A stretch of 16,019 nucleotides of DNA, taken from JASJHI01 sp965371355 (GTDB lineage: Bacteria > Actinomycetota > Acidimicrobiia > Acidimicrobiales > Ilumatobacteraceae). The stretch covers positions 1-16,019 of the forward strand of contig CBDUYD010000061.1 in the NCBI GenBank assembly GCA_965371355.1, in the 5' to 3' direction. A model generated the notes under the pieces. It had not been told where the DNA came from, ran no database searches, and saw only the letters and a list, made by a program, of their open reading frames with translations. Shown here piece by piece: positions 5,732-11,907 of this stretch. Position 1 is the stretch's first letter. Each line of letters begins with the position of its first letter. The position numbers and the translations under genes are program-made.

Positions 5732-7540
5732 TCAGCCGCCGTAGATGCTGTCGACCACGGCGGTGTGCTTGGACATCACCACCGATCGCTTCAACTTCAG
5801 TGTCGGCGTGAGCTCACCCGATTCAATCGTGAAGTCGGAGCTCAGGATCCGGAACTCGCGGATGCTCTCAGCCCGACTCACCTGGTCGTTGGCGGCGTCG
5901 ATGGCGGTCGCCACCTCGGCGCGCAGCGCGTCGAGTTCGTCGTCCAACAGCTCGCGTGTCAGTTCGCCCGGCGCCGAGGTGTGTGCCCCCTTCTCCTCGG
6001 CCCACTTGGCGAGTTCCTCGACGTCGAGCGTGACGAGCGCGGCGATGAACGGCTGCTGGTCGCCGATCACCATGACCTGACTGATCAGCCGGTTGGCCCG
6101 GACCGCATCCTCGAGCACGACCGGTGCGACGTTCTTGCCGGCCGCGGTGACGATGATCTCCTTCTTGCGGCCCGTGATCCGCACGTAGCCCTCGTCGTCG
6201 ATCTCGCCGATGTCACCGGTCGCCATCCAGCCGTCGCCTACCAACGCCTCCGCTGTGGCCGCGTCGTTGTTCCAGTAGCCCTCGAAGATCATGCCGCCCT
6301 TCAGCAGGATCTCGCCGTCGTCGGCGATCCGGACCCCCGCTCCCGGTATCGGCTTGCCGACGGTGCCGATCTTGAACTCGTCGGGCGTGTTGAGTGTGGC
6401 GGCGGCGGTGGTCTCGGTGAGCCCGTAGCCCTCGAGGACGAGCACGCCGGCCCCGTTGAAGAAGTGACCGAGCCGCTCGCCGAGCGGCGCTCCACCGGAG
6501 ATCGCGAATGCCAGATCTCCGCCGAACGCGGCGCGGAGCTTCCCGTAGACGAGCTTGTCGTACAGGGCGTGCTCCGCCTTGGTCGTCCATCCCACCGATC
6601 CCGCGAGCGACTGCCGCGAGTATGCGACCGCGGTGTCGACGGCACGGTCGAAGATCTTCCGTTGGATGCCGGATCCGGCCTTGCCCTGTGCCGTGTTGAA
6701 CACCTTCTCGAACACGCGTGGCACGGCGAAGACCCAGCTGGGCTTCAGCATCGCGAGCTCGGGCACCAATTGGGCCAGGCCGCTCGAGTACCCGATCTTG
6801 ACGCCGCGCGTCACGCACCCGACCTGTACGACCCTGGCCAGGATGTGGGCGAGCGGCAGGAACATCAGCGTCGAGCCCTCCGGCGTGAAGAGGTGCTCCA
6901 TCTTCGAGACGACCTGGCGCACCTCCCAGATCATGTTGCCGTGGGTGAGGACGCAGCCCTTCGGCCGACCGGTCGTGCCCGACGTGTACACGAGCGTGGC
7001 CGTGTCGGCGTGGGCGATCGCCGCGATCCGTTCGTCGACGCGGGACTGATCGATGGTGCTGCCGATCTCGCGCAGGCGGTCGAGCCCCCCTCCGGCGACG
7101 ACGTGGACCTCGCGGCATGCGGGGAGGTTCTCGGCCACCGCGTCGAATCTCGTCTTCAGATCCTCGTTGCCACAGAACAGCGCGACGGCACCGCTGTCGC
7201 CGACGATCCATTCGACCTGATCGCTGGACGACGTCTCGTAGATCGTGACCGTCGTCGCGCCGGCCGTCCAGATCGCGTAGTCGAGGTAGGTGAACGCAAC
7301 CTGGGTCTTCATGAAGATGCAGACGCGGTCACCCTTTTCGATGCCGAGGGCGATGAGGCCGGCCGCGAGCGCGCGGACCGTCTCGACGAACTCGCGTGTC
7401 GAGATGTCGACGAATGAGTCGTCGGCGCGATAGGCGAGGGCGGCATGGTCGGGCATCGAGGCCTCGTTCGCGAGGAGCGCGGTGACCGCGTTGTCGTCGG
7501 ACGCGATCGAGATCTCATCTGGGGCTGTGTATTCGTTCAT
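5732..7540 (-). CDS. Long-chain fatty acid--CoA ligase (AMP-forming)
   Basis: This 602-aa adenylate-forming enzyme activates fatty acids to acyl-AMP and then acyl-CoA. The AMP-binding P-loop YTSGTTGRPKG lies at 185-195, the A5 motif GYGLTET at 371-377, the A7 aspartate in MATGDIGE (439-446), and the hinge and A10-like segment GRKKEIIVTAAGKNVAP at 457-473. The last form, with AAGKN, and the extended C-terminal domain after it (about 130 residues) are typical of the eukaryote-like FAA1/ACSL group often seen in actinobacteria rather than the FadD group. No signal peptide is present. The ATG at 7540 has GGAG 4 nt upstream. An ATG at 7561 would add seven residues and is also possible. The gene is convergent with the winged-helix gene and divergent from the YccF gene. 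It probably serves beta-oxidation or lipid recycling. Confidence 0.94.
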   Translation of the reverse strand: MNEYTAPDEISIASDDNAVTALLANEASMPDHAALAYRADDSFVDISTREFVETVRALAAGLIALGIEKGDRVCIFMKTQVAFTYLDYAIWTAGATTVTIYETSSSDQVEWIVGDSGAVALFCGNEDLKTRFDAVAENLPACREVHVVAGGGLDRLREIGSTIDQSRVDERIAAIAHADTATLVYTSGTTGRPKGCVLTHGNMIWEVRQVVSKMEHLFTPEGSTLMFLPLAHILARVVQVGCVTRGVKIGYSSGLAQLVPELAMLKPSWVFAVPRVFEKVFNTAQGKAGSGIQRKIFDRAVDTAVAYSRQSLAGSVGWTTKAEHALYDKLVYGKLRAAFGGDLAFAISGGAPLGERLGHFFNGAGVLVLEGYGLTETTAAATLNTPDEFKIGTVGKPIPGAGVRIADDGEILLKGGMIFEGYWNNDAATAEALVGDGWMATGDIGEIDDEGYVRITGRKKEIIVTAAGKNVAPVVLEDAVRANRLISQVMVIGDQQPFIAALVTLDVEELAKWAEEKGAHTSAPGELTRELLDDELDALRAEVATAIDAANDQVSRAESIREFRILSSDFTIESGELTPTLKLKRSVVMSKHTAVVDSIYGG

Positions 7541-7668
7541 GATGCTCCAAGGATCGCGCATTCCCGCCGGTCGTGGGGCAACGAGCGCGCGATCTCGCGA
7601 AATTCGGCGCGGCCGTGCTCTTCGCGAGCTTCTCCCTGCTATGGCCTCGGGCTTGTGCGGGGCCTGGC

Positions 7669-7674
7669 TAGATT
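7669..7674 (+). promoter_or_regulatory. Putative -10 of the YccF gene
   Basis: TAGATT matches TANNNT. Counting 7 nt on puts the transcript start near 7681-7682, leaving a leader of about 8-9 nt before the CTG at 7690. Confidence 0.4.
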
Positions 7675-7689
7675 TGCCGGATCGGGCTT

Positions 7690-8112
7690 CTGCGGATCAT
7701 CGGAAACGTGTTGTGGCTACTGCTCGCCGGCATCTGGCTGGCGATCGGTTACGCCGTCGCGGGGCTGGTGCTGTGCATCACGATCATCGGCATCCCGTTC
7801 GGCATCCAGTCGTTCAAGCTGGCCGCGTTCGTGCTGTGGCCGTTCGGCAAGACGGTTGTCCGCTCGGCCGCGGGAGGGTGTCTGGAGGTCGGCTTCAACA
7901 TCGTGTGGCTGGTCCTCTTCGGATGGGCGATCTTCCTCGGTCACCTAATCGCGGGAGCACTCCTCTGCATCACGATCATCGGGATCCCATTCGGTATCCA
8001 GGCCTTCAAGCTCAGCGTGCTGGCGCTCTGGCCGTTCGGCCGCTCGATCGTCGACGCCGGTCGACTCGACGGCGCCACGGCCGTGTACGCGGTGCCCGCC
8101 GATCCGCGCTAG
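7690..8112 (+). CDS. YccF-domain inner membrane protein
   Basis: This membrane protein of about 140 aa has the YccF-type domain duplicated. The block LCITIIGIPFGIQ-x-FKL followed by LWPFG occurs twice, once in each half, and hydrophobic segments (WLLLAGIWLAIGYAVAG, and VWLVLFGWAIF before the second copy) precede each block. E. coli YccF begins MRTVLNIL, which aligns with the in-frame LRIIGNVLW encoded from 7690, so the natural start is probably the CTG at 7690. The first conventional start, GTG at 7708, would remove the conserved first six residues. An in-frame stop at 7669-7671 limits any longer start. The molecular function of the family is not established. It is divergent from the acyl-CoA ligase. 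The family call is firm; the start is not. Confidence 0.85.
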   Translation: MRIIGNVLWLLLAGIWLAIGYAVAGLVLCITIIGIPFGIQSFKLAAFVLWPFGKTVVRSAAGGCLEVGFNIVWLVLFGWAIFLGHLIAGALLCITIIGIPFGIQAFKLSVLALWPFGRSIVDAGRLDGATAVYAVPADPR

Positions 8113-8190
8113 ATATGCACCGCGACGGACCGGGTCGCGTAGCCGGGCCTGTCGCTCGGTAGTGCCGACGTGACCGATGCAACGTCGACG

Positions 8191-8206
8191 AGGGGTCCCG
8201 ACCCCT
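8191..8206. promoter_or_regulatory. Dyad overlapping the -35 region of the DUF4097/cyclase operon
   Basis: AGGGGTC-CC-GACCCCT is a 7-bp perfect inverted repeat around two bases. It ends at the first base of the TTGTGG -35 element (8206-8211). A repressor bound there could block RNA polymerase, or it may be a hairpin downstream of the YccF gene (stop at 8112). Confidence 0.4.
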
Positions 8207-8234
8207 TGTGGCGGTCGCGAGCGGGTCGTACCCT
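8206..8234 (+). promoter_or_regulatory. Promoter of the DUF4097/cyclase operon
   Basis: TTGTGG (8206-8211), a 17-nt spacer and TACCCT (8229-8234) form a reasonable housekeeping promoter. The -10 is followed by 6 nt and the ATG at 8241, so the transcript should be leaderless or nearly so. It is the only promoter in the window where I also see a -35 at the right distance. Confidence 0.55.
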
Positions 8235-8240
8235 CGGCGC

Positions 8241-8915
8241 ATGGCCGAGATACAGGAGCGGATCACGACCGTGCGGATCTCATCGACCAGCGGGCGTCTG
8301 CGGATCGTTGCGCAGGGAGATGCCCCGATCGCGTTCGAGGGGCGGGCGGAGGTCACCCGCGACGAGGGTGTCGTCACGATCGATGCGGCGAGCGGAAGCC
8401 TTGTGGTCACGGTTCCCGAGGGATCCGATCTCGTCGTCGGAGCGACGTCGGGCCGCGTCGACGTCACAGGTCGGGTGGGGAACATCGCCGTCGTCACCGG
8501 TTCGGGACGGGTCACGATCGATTCGGCTGCGACCGCCGATGTCCGGACGGGCTCGGGGCGGGTCGAGATCGGTGCGGTCGACGGAGAGTGTCGTGTCCGT
8601 TCCTCCAGTGGAAGGGTCGTGATCCGGCGTTGTGGCAGCGCGGACATCGCCGGCGAGAGCGGTCAGATCCGGCTCGAGGATGTTCACGGACCGGCGACGG
8701 CGCACTGCGTGTCAGGGCGTATCACAGTCGCGCTCGCGTCTGCTGCCGACGTGACCGCGGAGACCGTGTCCGGCCGGATCGACGTGTCGCTCCCGCACGG
8801 GGTCCGGGTACACCGCGTGGCATCGATCGCGGATCTCGCACACCGGCCGGCCGACGCGGATTGCACCGTCGCCGCTCGGTCGGGAAGTGGTCGCATCACC
8901 GTCTCGTCACGATGA
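8241..8915 (+). CDS. DUF4097-like beta-repeat protein
   Basis: This 224-aa protein is built of short beta strands around a recurring S-G-R/Q-[LVI] turn. The serine falls at residues 17, 70, 88, 105, 123, 140, 158, 177 and 216, with a degenerate SGS at 51. From 70 to 177 the spacing is 18, 17, 18, 17, 18 and 19 residues, as expected for the rungs of a beta-helix or beta-roll. This pattern is typical of the DUF4097 (adhesin-like) family, whose biochemical role is unknown. There is no signal peptide, lipobox or membrane helix, so the protein should be cytosolic. Two rungs near residues 35-60 and 185-210 are irregular. The ATG at 8241 is set by TACCCT 6 nt upstream. Its TGA stop overlaps the cyclase ATG (ATGA), so the two are almost certainly co-translated. 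Confidence 0.85.
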   Translation: MAEIQERITTVRISSTSGRLRIVAQGDAPIAFEGRAEVTRDEGVVTIDAASGSLVVTVPEGSDLVVGATSGRVDVTGRVGNIAVVTGSGRVTIDSAATADVRTGSGRVEIGAVDGECRVRSSSGRVVIRRCGSADIAGESGQIRLEDVHGPATAHCVSGRITVALASAADVTAETVSGRIDVSLPHGVRVHRVASIADLAHRPADADCTVAARSGSGRITVSSR

Positions 8916-9421
8916 CCCCCGCCAGCGTCGTCGGCTCCGTTCTGTTCACGGACCTGGTCGGGTTCACCGAATACAACGACTGCCGTGGCGACGCCGCCGC
9001 ACTCGACGTCGTCGAGCAACAGCGATCGCTGGCCGACCGAGTGCTGGGGGCGGCGCCGGGATCGCGCGTGGTGAAGGAACTCGGGGACGGCTTGATGATC
9101 TGGTTCGGACGCGGCGACGAAGGGATCGCCCTGGCCTGCGAGCTGATGGCAACGATCGACGCTGCCCGCGCCGCGGACCGCTTTCCGCTCGCCGTGCGGA
9201 TGGGTCTCCACCACGGCGAGGCGCTCGTGCGCGGCGACGACCTCGTCGGTTCGACGGTGAACGTCGCTTCGAGGGTCTGCGCCCTTGCGGGTCCGGGTGA
9301 ACTGCTCGTCTCCGACGAGGCCGTTGGTGCCGGCGGTTACCGGCCGGGTGACCTCCAACCGATCGGTCCGGCACACGTCAAGGGCGTGAGCCACCCGGTG
9401 TGGTTGTACCGCTTCTGCTGA
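8912..9421 (+). CDS. Stand-alone class III adenylate cyclase catalytic domain
   Basis: This 169-aa protein is a single class III nucleotidyl cyclase domain, which forms cAMP from ATP as a homodimer. All catalytic positions are present: metal-binding Asp14 in LFTDLVGFT and Asp59 in KELGDGLMIWF, the adenine-specifying pair Lys55 and Asp110, Asn117 for the ribose and Arg121 for the transition state (VNVASR). The Lys/Asp pair points to ATP rather than GTP. There is no sensor, HAMP, membrane or regulator domain: the catalytic domain begins within ten residues of the N-terminus. The ATG at 8912 overlaps the TGA of the upstream gene, so translation is coupled and the beta-repeat protein is the natural candidate partner. 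Many actinobacterial proteins of this form carry changes in these residues; this one does not. Confidence 0.92.
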   Translation: MTPASVVGSVLFTDLVGFTEYNDCRGDAAALDVVEQQRSLADRVLGAAPGSRVVKELGDGLMIWFGRGDEGIALACELMATIDAARAADRFPLAVRMGLHHGEALVRGDDLVGSTVNVASRVCALAGPGELLVSDEAVGAGGYRPGDLQPIGPAHVKGVSHPVWLYRFC

Positions 9422-9435
9422 TCTGATCAGACCTC

Positions 9436-9490
9436 CCGGTTCTGTGTGAGCGAAGACCGCGGACGAAGCGGTTCTCGCTCACACAGACCG
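9436..9490. terminator. Long bidirectional hairpin between cyclase and DUF7144 genes
   Basis: An outer stem pairs 9436-9453 with 9475-9491 through 17 base pairs with one bulged T. After a mismatch, a nested stem (ACCGC 9456-9460 with GCGGT 9468-9472) closes a 7-nt loop. It fills most of the 84-nt gap between two convergent stop codons and probably terminates both transcripts. Its architecture and arm sequence (GTTCT-n-GTGAG) resemble the hairpin at 89-141. Confidence 0.65.
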
Positions 9491-9505
9491 GCGAGAGGGA
9501 GCCGG

Positions 9506-9922
9506 TCAGCGATAGGTGATGTCTTCCCCGCGAGCGGTGAGTGCCCAGATCACAGCGATGCAGATGGCGATGATGATGAGCGACCACTCCGGGTAGTACG
9601 GGAGCCACGCGAAGTTGAAGAGCGCGGCGAGCCCCGCGATGACGACACCGACCGTGCGTGCGAGCACGTTCGCGGAGAAGATTCCGATGCCGGACAGGAT
9701 CATCACGACGCCCAGGATCAGGTGTATCCACCCCCATGTCGTGACGTCGAACTTGACGACCCAATCCTGGTCGACGACATAGAACTCGTCGTTGATCAGC
9801 GCGACCAACCCCTGGATGATGTCGAACACGCCGAGGAGGATCAGCATGATCCCTGCGAAGCCCGACCACCCGACGGCCCAACTGCTGTAGCCCGCTGGAC
9901 GCTCTTTCACTTCGTCGGTCAT
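9506..9922 (-). CDS. DUF7144-like four-helix membrane protein
   Basis: This 138-aa integral membrane protein has four hydrophobic segments: about residues 18-42, 63-84, 89-107 and 112-130. The pattern WAVGWSGFAGIMLILLGVFDIIQGLVAL, then ITTWGWIHLILG-like (here VTTWGWIHLILG), then IFSANVLARTVGV and FAWLPYYPEWSLIII, matches a family common in actinobacteria that I believe is catalogued as DUF7144. No function is known. Both termini should face the same side. The ATG at 9922 has GGAAGGG 8 nt upstream. A GTG at 9931 would add three residues. A TATCAT hexamer 59 nt upstream is a likely -10, so unlike most genes here this one appears to have a real 5' leader, which includes a CGTGATCACG palindrome. 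Confidence 0.83.
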   Translation of the reverse strand: MTDEVKERPAGYSSWAVGWSGFAGIMLILLGVFDIIQGLVALINDEFYVVDQDWVVKFDVTTWGWIHLILGVVMILSGIGIFSANVLARTVGVVIAGLAALFNFAWLPYYPEWSLIIIAICIAVIWALTARGEDITYR

Positions 9923-9941
9923 TCGAAACACCCTTCCATTA

Positions 9942-9951
9942 CGTGATCACG
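9942..9951. promoter_or_regulatory. Palindrome CGTGATCACG in the DUF7144 leader
   Basis: A perfect 10-bp palindrome lies between the putative -10 (9981-9986, minus strand) and the start at 9922. It could be an operator. It is short enough to be chance. Confidence 0.25.
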
Positions 9952-9980
9952 CCAGGGACGTGAAGTCGATCCCGACTCAA

Positions 9981-9986
9981 ATGATA
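9981..9986 (-). promoter_or_regulatory. Putative -10 of the DUF7144 gene
   Basis: TATCAT on the minus strand is a near-consensus -10 in otherwise GC-rich DNA. It predicts a 5' UTR of about 50 nt ahead of the Shine-Dalgarno GGAAGGG. No clear -35 is seen. Confidence 0.45.
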
Positions 9987-10044
9987 GAGAACGTGCCCGG
10001 TGCTGTTGTGACTCGGCTTCGACGACCGCGGCGGTCAACAGATC

Positions 10045-10062
10045 GGTCACGTTGTCGTGACC
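10045..10062 (-). terminator. Hairpin at the end of the P450 gene
   Basis: GGTCACG (10045-10051) and CGTGACC (10056-10062) form a perfect 7-bp stem with a 4-nt loop. It overlaps the P450 stop codon (10047-10049) and the last codons. It may terminate the P450 transcript, but no T run follows. The rest of the gap to the DUF7144 gene (about 9987-10044) holds nothing else I recognise. Confidence 0.35.
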
Positions 10063-11252
10063 GGGAAGATCACCGGCACGGACCGGGGGCCGCGCACCTG
10101 GCCGCCGGCCCAGGTCACCATCGCCGGGTCGGCGAGCTCGAACTCGGGGATCGCCGCCATCCATTCCTCGAGCGCGACCCGCAGTTCCATGCGGGCGAGG
10201 TTTGATCCGGCGCATCGGTGGATGCCGACCCCGAACGCGAGATGGCGGTTCTGGGCCCGGTCGATGATGAAGGTGTCGGCATCTTCGAATGCGTCGGGGT
10301 CCCGGTTCGCGGCGGGGAAACTGAGCAGTACGCGATCCCCCTCCTTGACCGGGCATTCGCCGATCTTTGTGTCGCGGGTGGAGATCCTGGCCATCGTGAC
10401 CGGCGAGTAGAAACGGAGGAACTCCTCGAGCGCGAACGGCCACACGTCGGGATCGGTCGCGAGGCGCCGCCGGTCGTCGGCGTGCGCGGCCAGGTGGTAG
10501 AGCGCCGACCCGATCGCGCTCCACGTGGTGTCGACCCCGGCGACGAGCAACAGTGCTGCCTCACCGACGATGAGGTCTTCGTCGATCGGTGCGCCGTCGA
10601 TCTCGGCGGCGACCATCTCGCTGATCATGTCCGTACCCGGATCGATGCGGCGTTCGCCGACCTGCTCCCTGAGGAACGCCGCGAGCTCGGTCATCGCCCT
10701 GTTGCGGCGTTCGGTGTCGTGGGCGAATTCGAGGATGCTGCGAACCCACTCGACGAACCGATCGCTCTGCTCCTCGGGAATCCCGAGGAGGGCGCCGATG
10801 ACCCGTACCGGGATCTGTTGTGCATAGTCGGCCGCCGCATCGGCCTTGCCCTTCCCCTCGAAGCCGGCGATCAGGTTCCGGCACAGCTCGCGGGTACTCG
10901 CCTCGTGGGCCTCCACCGCATTGGGCGACATCGCGGGCAGCATCAACCGGCGGGTCCACGTGTGCAGTGGTGGGTCGGCGTCGATCGGCGGGTTGCCCTG
11001 CTTCAGCGTCTCTTTGCGCTCGGGAACTTCGACCACGCTCACCCCGAGCGAGGACGTGAACGCGTCGACGTCGCGGGCCACGGCTCGGATGTCCTCGTTG
11101 CGGACCGGCAGCCACGAACCGCCATAGTCATCGGATCTCGCCACCGGGCACTGCTCGCGGAACCGTTGCCAGAAGCTTGCCGGGTCGGCGACGTAGTCGG
11201 CGCCGAAGAGGTCGTAGTCCTGGTGTGTGGCGTCGTGATCGGTGCTTGTCAT
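10047..11252 (-). CDS. Cytochrome P450 monooxygenase
   Basis: This 401-aa soluble bacterial P450 is of standard length and has every hallmark: DADPPLHTWTRR (91-102, with His97 and Arg101 contacting heme propionates), the oxygen-activating I-helix AGVDTT (238-243), the K-helix Glu277-x-x-Arg280, and the heme loop FGVGIHRCAG (340-349) with the thiolate ligand Cys347. It would use electrons from a ferredoxin and reductase, neither of which is in the window. A strong GGAGGA 5 nt before the ATG at 11252 fixes the start. The frame is open further upstream but crosses the operator and the TetR gene. It is divergent from TetR across a 38-bp inverted repeat, so it is probably repressed by that regulator. 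The CYP family and substrate cannot be assigned; the neighbouring sulfatase suggests a sulfated or desulfated organic compound. Confidence 0.95.
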   Translation of the reverse strand: MTSTDHDATHQDYDLFGADYVADPASFWQRFREQCPVARSDDYGGSWLPVRNEDIRAVARDVDAFTSSLGVSVVEVPERKETLKQGNPPIDADPPLHTWTRRLMLPAMSPNAVEAHEASTRELCRNLIAGFEGKGKADAAADYAQQIPVRVIGALLGIPEEQSDRFVEWVRSILEFAHDTERRNRAMTELAAFLREQVGERRIDPGTDMISEMVAAEIDGAPIDEDLIVGEAALLLVAGVDTTWSAIGSALYHLAAHADDRRRLATDPDVWPFALEEFLRFYSPVTMARISTRDTKIGECPVKEGDRVLLSFPAANRDPDAFEDADTFIIDRAQNRHLAFGVGIHRCAGSNLARMELRVALEEWMAAIPEFELADPAMVTWAGGQVRGPRSVPVIFPVTTT

Positions 11253-11270
11253 GTCGTTCCTCCGACGTTG

Positions 11271-11308
11271 CTGGCGCGTGTGTAGACGATCGTCCACACC
11301 CGCGCCAG
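11271..11308. promoter_or_regulatory. Imperfect 38-bp inverted repeat, putative TetR operator
   Basis: Two 19-bp arms (11271-11289 and 11290-11308) are reverse complements at 17 of 19 positions. The core TGTAGACGATCGTCCACA contains a perfect GACGATCGTC palindrome and resembles the TAGAC-N4-GTCTA style of TetR-family sites. It lies between the divergent P450 and TetR starts. Its right edge touches the TetR GTG at 11308, and its left edge lies 18 nt from the P450 ATG, just outside the Shine-Dalgarno. A repressor here would block both promoters and give autoregulation. Confidence 0.7.
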
Positions 11309-11898
11309 TGAGCAGCCCGATCGATCGCAGTGGCAAGCCCACGGGACGCGACGAAGTAGTCACAGCGCTCAAGGCAGCGACGTCGACCCTCGTCCGCGAG
11401 AAGGGATCACGGTTCTCGGTCAGAGAGGTCGCCTCCGCCGCCGGCGTCAACCAGGGACTGATATACCGGCACTTCGGATCGAAGGAGCAGCTCATCTCGG
11501 CGGCCGTCGCCGAGATGACCCGGGATCTGTCGGACCAACTGCGCTCGGGCGGCTCCGCGGTCGACATCATGGTCACGAAATCCCCCGAAGCGGCAACGAT
11601 GCTCGCCCGGCTCGTGCTCGACGATGCGGCCTCACTGATCACCGAGCACCCACCGATCGAGGCGATGATTGCCTCCGCCCGCGAGAGTCGTGTTGACGGC
11701 GGACCCACACCGCAAGCACGTGTAGCCATCGCCAGTGCCACGATCCTCGGATGGGCGCTGTTCGGCGACTACCTCACCAGCGCAACACGCGCCGACCCCG
11801 ATGATGACATCCTGGCAACACTGCGTGACCTCGTCGCGCAGCTCCTCACCGGCCGGTGGCCGGATTCCAACGAAGTCGCCCCCGGGGGCAGAGAGTAG
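11308..11898 (+). CDS. TetR/AcrR-family transcriptional regulator
   Basis: This 196-aa protein has the TetR N-terminal DNA-binding domain: helix 1 about residues 14-32 (RDEVVTALKAATSTLVREKG), the helix-turn-helix FSVREVASAAGVNQGLIYRHFGSKEQL at 36-62, then a divergent helical ligand-binding domain. IYRHFGSKE is the standard recognition-helix signature. The only sensible start is the GTG at 11308, at the edge of the 38-bp inverted repeat; earlier in-frame codons run through the operator and the P450 promoter. There is no Shine-Dalgarno, so the mRNA may have a very short leader. The stop is 9 nt before the sulfatase ATG, so the two probably form an operon, with the P450 divergent. The ligand is probably the substrate or product of those enzymes (inference). 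Confidence 0.93.
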   Translation: MSSPIDRSGKPTGRDEVVTALKAATSTLVREKGSRFSVREVASAAGVNQGLIYRHFGSKEQLISAAVAEMTRDLSDQLRSGGSAVDIMVTKSPEAATMLARLVLDDAASLITEHPPIEAMIASARESRVDGGPTPQARVAIASATILGWALFGDYLTSATRADPDDDILATLRDLVAQLLTGRWPDSNEVAPGGRE

Positions 11899-11901
11899 AT
11901 A
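11896..11901 (+). promoter_or_regulatory. Possible internal -10 before the sulfatase
   Basis: TAGATA lies 6 nt before the sulfatase ATG and overlaps the TetR stop codon. It lacks the final T of TANNNT, so an independent leaderless transcript is possible but weakly supported. Read-through from tetR is the alternative. Confidence 0.25.
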
Positions 11902-11907
11902 GTCGAA

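Noticed and set aside
5765..7417. 550-codon plus-strand open frame opposite the acyl-CoA ligase
   Set aside because: Its length comes from high GC on the complement of a real gene. There are no recognisable motifs, and the composition is biased toward Arg, Asp, Gly and Val.
9418..9430. CTGATC-T-GATCAG at the cyclase stop as a terminator
   Set aside because: The centre is one base, so no RNA loop of allowed size forms without losing most pairs. The 9436-9490 hairpin is a better terminator.
10021..10036. GACCGC-G-GCGGTC inverted repeat near the P450 end
   Set aside because: A one-base centre leaves only four usable base pairs. It is likely GC-rich background.
10218..11285. 355-codon plus-strand frame opposite the P450
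   Set aside because: It overlaps the P450 along almost its whole length and has no domain or start signal.
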